A stretch of 64,000 bases of DNA from Bostrychus sinensis (lineage: Eukaryota > Chordata > Actinopteri > Gobiiformes > Eleotridae), in contig CM036242.1 in NCBI GenBank assembly GCA_020698575.1, positions 41,846,662-41,910,661 of the forward strand, read 5' to 3'. This document shows positions 57,001 to 64,000 of this stretch, one piece after another. The notes beneath the pieces were generated by a model. The model worked only from the letters and a program-made list of their open reading frames with translations, did not search any database and had not been told where the DNA came from. Both the position numbers and the translations under genes were made by a program. The number at the start of each line of letters is the position of its first letter. Position 1 is the stretch's first letter.

Positions 57001-57350
57001 AGGTCTAAACCCAGACTAAACCAGGTCTGGAATGTCTAAACCAGGACTAAACCAGGTCTAAACCCAGACTAAACCAGGTCTGGAATGTCTAAACCAGGTC
57101 TAAACCAGGGCTAAACCAGGTCTAAACCAGGACTAAACCAGGACTAAACCAGGACTAAACCAGGGCTAAACCAGGACTAAACCAGGACTAAACCAGGACT
57201 AAACCAGGACTAAACCAGGACTAAACCAGGACTAAACCAGGACTAAACCAGGTCTAAACCAGGGCTAAACCAGGACTAAACCAGGTCTAAACCAGGACTA
57301 AACCAGGACTAAACCAGGACTAAACCAGGTCTAAACCAGGACTAAACTGT
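57000..57350. repeat. 11-bp minisatellite (AACCAGGACTA)n
   Basis: About 30 units of ACTAAACCAGG and the variant TCTAAACCAGG. The first 110 bp form two longer repeats that include GGTCTGGAATG. Scattered single units occur at 18560, 36045, 36370, 47240 and 52375. Confidence 0.95.
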
Positions 57351-57359
57351 GTCTTTAAA

Positions 57360-58190
57360 TTAAACTAAACCAGTGCTTAGACTGCTAAAGACTCCTGAGT
57401 ACCACCAGGGGGCCCCGTACCACAGTTTGAGAACCACAGGTCTAGATCATTGAGTCAAACTTTTTTGGAAAGCACCAACAGTCATGGCAGCTCCTTCCAC
57501 TGAGTGTGTGGCTGTGATGGTAAATCCCTGGAAAGTTCAGATCTACATAGCTTCATCACTGAGTCACTCTCTCTATTTGTGTTCACTGAGTCATTTTCAC
57601 ACTAACCCTGGCTGTTATTCGTTATCACGCAATTCATGTAAAAAAAATAAAAAAAAATATAAAAAAAATCCAGCATTTCAGTAGCTTTATTTTTTATTTT
57701 TATAACTCGTACGATGTTCAACCAGTGCTACACACCTGCTGAGTTTAGGACACAGGTCTGCAGCAGCATGGTTTAGAGCCGCATCTTTGGGCATCTGACA
57801 TCCGGTTATGCAGTTAATTAATCTTTATTTCACCAGGAAAAAAGAAATAAAATAAAAAAATCCAAGGATGTCCTGGCTATTCAAGATGAGGCAGCAGTAC
57901 AGACAAAGTGCACAAGCAGGCATTAGACATTTTATCAATGTACAACACAATCACCAATATTTACAATCACAAGAAAACATAAAATTTAAAAGACAGTGAG
58001 ATTAAATATTTAGGTAATTAAAATCCTGCACAACTACATGAAACAGGTACAGCTAGAGACTAAAAATTTGGATAAATAAAGGAATAAGCAAGCCCCAACC
58101 CCAAAAAAGAGGGATTTCAAGTGGCACAGTGTATTGAATAAACACACTGTGCAGTTTGAACCTGAGATAGTATCATATAAGAATGTGACA
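57360..58190. other. Repeat scraps, no gene
   Basis: 57385-57440 carries a decayed right end of the CAGTGTTTCTC hAT-like family (CACAGTTTGAGAACCACAGG). 57826-58170 resembles a retroposon 3' region on the minus strand (CTTTATTTCACCAGG). No protein frame. Confidence 0.4.
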
Positions 58191-58194
58191 ACAC

Positions 58195-58197
58195 ACG

Positions 58198-58243
<46 letters not shown>
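58195..58243. repeat. (CA)n microsatellite
   Basis: About 24 units including CG interruptions at the left end. Confidence 0.95.
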
Positions 58244-58244
<1 letters not shown>

Positions 58245-58247
<3 letters not shown>

Positions 58248-58346
58248 TTGAGATTTTGAGTTGGCCCCAAAACTCACAAATCTTGTATCCTGTTGCATTG
58301 ATTTTTAGCGTTTTCACTTTTTTTTTTTTTTTTTTTTTTACAGTGT
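58245..58346. mobile_element. CACTGTAAAAA MITE, copy 5 (partial, reversed)
   Basis: GAGTTGGCCCCAAAACTCAC and the right end TTTTTTTTTACAGTGTA match the other copies. The rest of the element is absent; the (CA)n array occupies its place. Confidence 0.6.
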
Positions 58347-58884
58347 AGCTACATTTTAATTTAAAACCTCAGCTCCTAACTTCATTCTCAGAGCTGTAAC
58401 AGAGGCATTATAGAACTGTGTTTTTTTACTTTTGTTAGGTTTCCTCTATGCACCTCATGTTCCATACTGACACCTTTTCTTTTATTATTATCATTGAACT
58501 TTTTATTTCTTTATTTACTTTGCCCTGCAAAGGCCTTTGCCACTGAAAACTGTTCTGTGACCCACTTTTTAGCTCAGGTTACTGTAGATAGGCTGACGTC
58601 CTGCCATGATTCGATTCGTGTAAGCTCTGGCTGCTACCGTTCATCAGCTAACAACAGCACATGCTGCTGGTCTCTGTGGTTGGTCTGTACCCAAAGACAT
58701 CATGAAAATGCCAACACTGCCCCCAGTGGTTGTCAGTGGAACAGGATTTCCTTTGAATCAATCCAAGCTGTTTCAAAACGTGATCCATCATCATCATCGT
58801 TTTCCCCATTAAGTTATAAACTCTTTAGGGTGCTTCTGTTAGAGTATCCAACAGTTGCTGAAAGTCTGATTTCACCATCATAAT

Positions 58885-60270
58885 TCGTCACAGTTGCTGG
58901 GCGTCTATGCCCAGTATAATTTCAAATTTTGTCCATTTGGATGCGTTGGTGTTAAACAAAAGTTGTTTCTGCAGTTGATCATTTTCCATTCTGCAGATGT
59001 GAGCCAGATATTTTAGTTGTTGTTCATAGCAGGTTAGTGGTATACATTGAGGGCCAGATTTATCAAAGGTTAGCTGCACGCTAACTGAATAAGCTGCGCT
59101 AAAATTGGAGCAAACCCAGACGCAGTTGAGATTTGCGTGTCTTACAGGAGCAGAGCGAACGCAATGCAGATTTTGCTCCTGTGACCTATTGAATCAGTAA
59201 ACTGAGGCGTTCTTCCCAGAGTGCGCAAAATGGAAGGCGGAGAAAATGCAAATTCATTCATTTACCGCCCGGAATATTATTTATCAAGGCTCACCATGAC
59301 TTTGCGTGCGAAAATAACATATAAATTTAGCACGTTGGAGAAGGACGTGCTAATCTTTTGCACAGATATGGCTGCTGTGATTCGTGTGAGACGAAGGAGA
59401 AGAAATGAACAAATACGTAGGGTTAGAGTGTTTGCCACGCGTGCAGATCTATTTGCCATGACGGATGAAAAAATTATTCACCTGCACTTTCAGCTATTCT
59501 TAGTTATATTTTTGCTTCCGTTTGTGTTCCACTTCCGCACCTTCCATGATGCAAAACAATACACGCAATGATGCCGTTTAAATAGTTCCGCCCCATCTGT
59601 TTGCACCTGTCACCGGCCACGCAGTTTATCTTAGTAATTCACGCGCAACACGCCCATTAATAGCGGCCGCATATTTTCTCACTGCACTCGCAGTTTAGCA
59701 CCCGTCTTAGTAAATATGGCCCTGAGACTTTGTCTTCCTCTGTAAGTCAGCGTTTGACTTCTTGTAGCTCCAGTCTACTTCTCCTTCAGCGATGGTGTTT
59801 TGGGAATTTGGGGCATTCTTTTGTTTGTAACCACCCTTGATCATTTTCCTTGAAAGCCCATGCCAGACTACTTCTAGTTTGTTAATATCGCTACTAGACA
59901 TTTTCCACGCTTGCACACTATACAAAAGGCGGGATCGAATGCATGTTATTAAAAACTTAATCCTAGTTTGTAGAAGGATACGATTATCAGTTAAGACGTG
60001 CTTTAGCTCATTCCATTTCATATACACAGTGCCAATTCTGGCCTGGATGAACAGAGAGGATCCAATGTTGGAATTATTTATGGTATATCCAAGATATTTG
60101 AAGGTAAAACGTTCTTGATATCAGTCCTACCAAGAGAGATGATGCTAGGTTGAGACCTAATATGCTCATCAACATTGAATGCCATTGTTTCTGTCTTAAC
60201 AGATCCGCAATCGCAGAAGTGATGAATTCGCACTTTGGAAGTGCTGGATGCGCACATAGGGTAATCCACT
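58885..60270 (-). pseudogene. Non-LTR retrotransposon C-terminal coding remnant, split by Harbinger
   Basis: On minus, the frame at 60269-60110 (VKTETMAFNVDEHIRSQPS) joins by a one-base shift near 60110 to a frame reading TINNSNIGSSLFIQARIG and WNELKHVLTDNRILLQTRIK, then LEVVWHGLSRKMIKGGYK, down to 59726. After the Harbinger insertion (59051-59722) it resumes at 59047 with YEQQLKYLAHICRMENDQLQ and stops at 58888. This is the region after the RT core in a LINE. Catalytic motifs are missing and the clade was not identified. Confidence 0.75.
59051..59722 (+). mobile_element. Harbinger-type non-autonomous element, copy 2 (inside a LINE)
   Basis: Same family as 44938-45535. Ends GGGCCAGATTTATC and AAATATGGCCC, with TGA duplicated at 59048-59050 and 59723-59725. 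At 672 bp it keeps a 74-bp segment lost from copy 1. It has the same 67-codon frame at 59368-59571 (MAAVIRVRRRRRNEQIRR). Confidence 0.88.
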
Positions 60271-60274
60271 AATG

Positions 60275-61490
60275 CATAAGCAACTATTCACATGCAAAAT
60301 GAGGATTTGTCAATGAAAAACACAAATCATTTTGAAATAATTACAAAAGATATATTTGTAAATTACAATATAGCTGCATACCCACAGTGGCTGTCATTGG
60401 AACAGGATTTCTTTAGAGAATAAATCTTGCTGTTTCAAAATGTAGGACAAATGTATCAAAAAGATCGAAATGCACAGAGGTGAGGAATACACAAATGAAG
60501 CAATCCACAAATGCAGACTGGACTAGTCACATGCAAAACTGCAGATTTATAAATGACAAACATGATTGATGTGTGAAATAATTGAAATTAGAAATTAAAT
60601 TAGAATTCATTTGCAAAAATTGCTGCATGCAAGTCACAAGTTAGGCATCTTAATAAATCATTCTAGTTGCATCAATACATTTATTGTTGCATCAATTAAT
60701 TTTAATTTTTCATCATTCATTTTATTGAGACAAATATAGCTCCATATTAAAACATTTATCATCATCAAAAAGAAGGTTATGTATACTCTAGAATCTATAT
60801 AGTTTAGCTTTTGCTGTTTTTTGTTTTGTTTTGCTTTTTTTTTTTACATGTTTTCCATTAAAACCCTCAAAAAAAATGTTTTTTGTCTCTTCACTGATGA
60901 TCTACTATTGGTTTTAAATTATGGGGATTTATGAACATAGCAGCAGAAAGCCGGGTCTAAAGTAGTTTAAATAAAAATGAAATAAATAATCCAACCAGAG
61001 AAAGTGGTTAGTGAGACTGACCAAAATGGAAATCTATCCACTGGCAGGTTGGTGAGTGTTAGGGCCCCAGCACCAGAGCTGCTGCTGCTCCGCTTGTGTC
61101 GGTCTCCTCCCTCTGTTTCACAGACTGCTCACCGTCTAAACACAAAGCTGTGGCCACTCAGCCCTAGGCCTTCAACTTGTGCATGTTGTGCTTGTAAAAT
61201 GATGGTTTGGTTTCATAAATTAGGTTATATATTCTAAAAAAAAAATAGAACTCCAACCTTTCTTGAGCATCAAGCAAGTGGGATGCATGTGTCACCCCAG
61301 GTGTGAACAGTCAGACTGAATAAAGCAGAAAGCAGTTCATGCACAGTTGACATGCTGCTGCGGCCGCCGTCGCTGCTGCTTTGGTGGAAACTGGGGGTAA
61401 GGCCAGATTTGCCGCTGCGTTTGCAGTGCGTCCCTGGTACAGTTTTCTGACGGACTCTAACTCACACGGAGTGTCTCTGCTCGTGATTCC
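60275..61490. other. No supported feature
   Basis: A phrase at 60385-60440 (CATTGGAACAGGATTTC) recurs near 58735-58755, so this may be a low-copy repeat. Otherwise AT-rich unassigned sequence. Confidence 0.4.
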
Positions 61491-61494
61491 TACT

Positions 61495-61880
61495 TAGCAA
61501 TATTATCACTAAATGTATCCACTTTTCAGAACACCTTAGCGACTTAGCGACAAATTTAGTGACATTTTGGGTGACCCTTATCTACTTTAACAAGTCAGCA
61601 GAAGCATTCTGGGAGAGCGTGAGGCGTCGTTTCCCTGCTTTCGTCCCACACATTTGCTGTGTTTCTGCCCCGTGGTGAGACAGAGGTCCCCTCTGTCCCC
61701 TCTGAGTTGGTGGTCCCTCAGCAGGACACAGCAGCGAACAGGACACACTGTCTGCTCGGTTCGGATGGCAAATGCTCTAATTAAAAGGTTTTTATTTACA
61801 TAAAACTCAGGCTCAGGTCAGGCATCATCATAATTTTATAAAATGTTTCTGGTATGTTCCAATTCAGTTCTTAAAACTGA
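61495..61880. repeat. Dispersed repeat R1, copy 2 (reversed; no MITE)
   Basis: Reverse complement of parts of 10800-11690. The site matching the hAT insertion in copy 1 is uninterrupted here (GCATTCTGGGAGAGCGTGAG at about 61612), giving an empty-site comparison. Confidence 0.75.
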
Positions 61881-62479
61881 CTCATCACTTTTCACAGAAG
61901 AACAACTTTGTTTCTCCAGAACAGCATCAGTGCTGTGGTAACTTCTGCTTATCTAAGTTTATAGGACACTATTTGTATTAAAAGAGTTTGTAGAGTGGGA
62001 TTAAAGGAGAAAACAGTAATGAATTTTATCTTTTTGTGGTATTATGCAAATTTGGCGTGATGACATCATAAATATGCAAAGGTTATAATTCGGCGTTATC
62101 TAGTGCCTTTTCGAGCAGGATCAGGCTACCTCCCATTGAAAATAGTGGACAGCGCTGTCTCCGACCAGAGCCAGCTGGGAGTTAACGGGAGAGTACTGAG
62201 TACACACTGGAAGTCATGAGGCACAAGTAAAAAGACACATTTTATTTTTAAATTTACAGGATCCTCTTCACTGGTCCTGGGTCTGACTTCCTGTTTGGCT
62301 CATTCTGCTCTGTTCAACTTTACACATGACGGCTCCGGCATCCGACAAAAATAGACTCGATTCCTATTTCTGTTGGAGCGCCGGACACGGAGACGTACTG
62401 CGACACAGCCACTGTGAACTCACGGATTGAAGTGCATTGTGTCTGTTTGTTTTGCGGAGGTCGTATGGGACACACAACG

Positions 62480-62600
62480 GATTCGGTGTGAGTTTGGCGT
62501 AAGTGTCAGCCCTGCGACTAACTGGCCACTGTCCTAAAGCCCATAGTTGCTGGGAAATGCTCCAGTCATGTACAACTAACATAAATTAGTACAGCAACAT
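62480..62600 (+). repeat. SINE-like 3' fragment
   Basis: GTCAGCCCTGCGACTAACTG and AAGCCCATAGTTGCTGGGA match the 3' half of the SINE-like element at 32039-32409. Confidence 0.6.
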
Positions 62601-62854
62601 TGTTTTCATACAACACTAAGCTTTTCCCCAAACAATTCATTTCACATTGTTTACACCAAAATGACTTGTAATGCGTTGTCGTCTGAGGCCAATAGGATTT
62701 CCCCATTCACTTGTTGCTCTTTTTGCATTTTTAACAAGACTCTTTAGCCTCCAGTGATGTGGATTTTTTTTTTTTTTTTTTTTTTTTTTGGATGATTGCA
62801 TAACAAACACCCATAAACACTGAATGAACTGGATCTCAGCTCTGTCTAACTCAT

Positions 62855-63005
62855 GCACGCGCTCAGACCTGACCTGCATTCAGGATTCTGGACGCTGAGA
62901 GAACCCACACAAACACGGGACCTGCACTCATCCAGAGCCAGGATCGGACTCACGACTTCTCTCCTGAAAGACGGGGGCGGTGCTAACCACTCTGCCACTC
63001 TGTCA
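62855..63005 (-). repeat. SINE-like 5' fragment, minus strand
   Basis: On minus it starts CAGAGTGGCAGAGTGGTTAG (box A-like), has a box B-like region near 62955, and ends in the body. The 3' half is missing. Confidence 0.6.
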
Positions 63006-64000
63006 GTAACATTATGGAAACATTTGATCCTTTTTTTAAATGGTGTCACTTAGGTTTTGTAAAAAGTAATTGTATATATGTTGATGAAGAAAAAAACAAA
63101 CAAACAAACAAAAAACACCTTGTGCAGTGGTTCCCAAACTTTGTTGCCTTAAGTACCCCCTTGGCTTGTTGTCATACCGCAAATACGCCCTCACTCGTGT
63201 GCTTGTTTATTTTTTCAAAACGTGGTCATAGAAAAAATCTATTTATTAGCACAAACACTCTTTGTACTTAAAACATTTTGCTATATATTTCATGTTTAAA
63301 TTGAAAACAAATGATCTTAAACTCTCTTAAAATCTTAAATGTACAATAAAATTGATCAGAAATCATCATCATCATCATTTTAAAACCTCTCCTTTGAAAA
63401 TGATATAGCTATTCAATGATTTTTTTAGTAGTTTCACCTCTTTTTAAAGCAGAACTCAGTAACTCTGCTCATTTCTTTGCTGTTTTGCCTTATTTTCCTC
63501 TCTAGAGCTCCCCCTACAGTTTGGAGTAAAGCACTATCATAAAAACTCAAAAGCCCAGTTGACTCCTGTGTGACCCCTCGCTCATCTTTACTTTTGTTTT
63601 CTCCTCCTTGTATCCATACAAAGTTTTTTTCTGCCATTTGACTGCTCTGCCACAACAAAAATCAAAGAATAAAGCCATAGCTAACTTGTTTTGCTAACCG
63701 TGATGTGCCGCTTTCTCGCGAGACTCGAGACTTCTGTGACACCAGGTTGACGGCGCTCACTGTTGCAAGCGTCACACTCAGTTCAGAGACACCAGGGGGA
63801 GATGAAGGACGCTTCATTTACCCCACAACATTGTGTGATTTAACCATGGTTTATTTAAAGTAAAAAAGTTACTGAATTCTGCTTTAATCAGCAATTTTTA
63901 ATTTATTGTCAATGTGACACCTGTGTGTGTTTGTTTTTCATAAGTTTCAATAGTTTAATATGACAAAATTGTAAATGATTGTAATTTCTTCTTATTAGGA
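63006..64000. other. Repeat scraps; no gene
   Basis: A hAT-like end lies near 63126 (CAGTGGTTCCCAAACTTTG). The remainder has no recognised feature; (CAT)n is short at 63363-63378. Confidence 0.4.

Noticed and set aside
58494..58883. 129-codon plus-strand frame with a hydrophobic start
   Set aside because: No domain recognised, repeated sequence nearby (60385-60440), no promoter or splice support; probably chance.

Overview
The window looks like gene-poor, repeat-rich nuclear DNA of a ray-finned (teleost) fish. The evidence is GT-AG introns, teleost-type Tc1, hAT, Harbinger, piggyBac, L2 and Penelope-like elements, tRNA-headed SINE copies, abundant micro- and minisatellites, and one gene of the fish six-cysteine astacin (c6ast) family. 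There are no bacterial operons, rRNAs, CRISPR arrays or phage. No tRNA gene was recognised, only tRNA-like SINE heads. I do not name a species.

Only one host gene can be rebuilt completely. It is a seven-coding-exon c6ast metalloprotease on the minus strand (ATG at 47065, stop at 42531, 278 codons, all splice phases consistent). It has a TATA box and a spliced 5'UTR exon upstream. Its fifth intron has swollen to 2.85 kb with a 1.6 kb 22-bp minisatellite and a Harbinger element. About 10.9 kb away, a truncated duplicate (35699-36449) keeps the promoter and coding exons 1-3 but has no catalytic exons.

Layout. 0-9 kb: hAT-like and palindromic MITEs, a retroposon tail with (TATC)n, and a 48-bp perfect-pairing hairpin. 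9-21 kb: mariner, hAT, L2 and Tc1 remnants, including a Tc1-like element whose 3' end has grown into a 17-unit minisatellite. 20-30 kb: repeated fragments resembling a reverse transcriptase motif, a 1.5 kb Tc1 element with two frameshifts, an apparently intact 2.8 kb piggyBac element with a two-exon transposase, and a 5'-truncated L2 LINE with one in-frame stop. 30-35 kb: a LINE 3' part holding a Penelope-like (GIY-YIG) insertion and a SINE insertion, each with target duplications, then MITEs and a rearranged mariner copy. 35-47.5 kb: the c6ast pair and repeats between and inside them. 47.5-64 kb: hAT, Harbinger and ACAGTG-type MITEs, trinucleotide and 11-bp tandem arrays, and a LINE split by a second Harbinger copy.

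Most open frames here are chance frames or low-complexity translations of tandem repeats. The strongest leads are the intact piggyBac transposon, the inverted-arm Penelope-like element, the transposon-born minisatellite, the unexplained hairpin, and the partial promoter-exon duplication of the c6ast gene. I did not find a convincing new multi-gene system.
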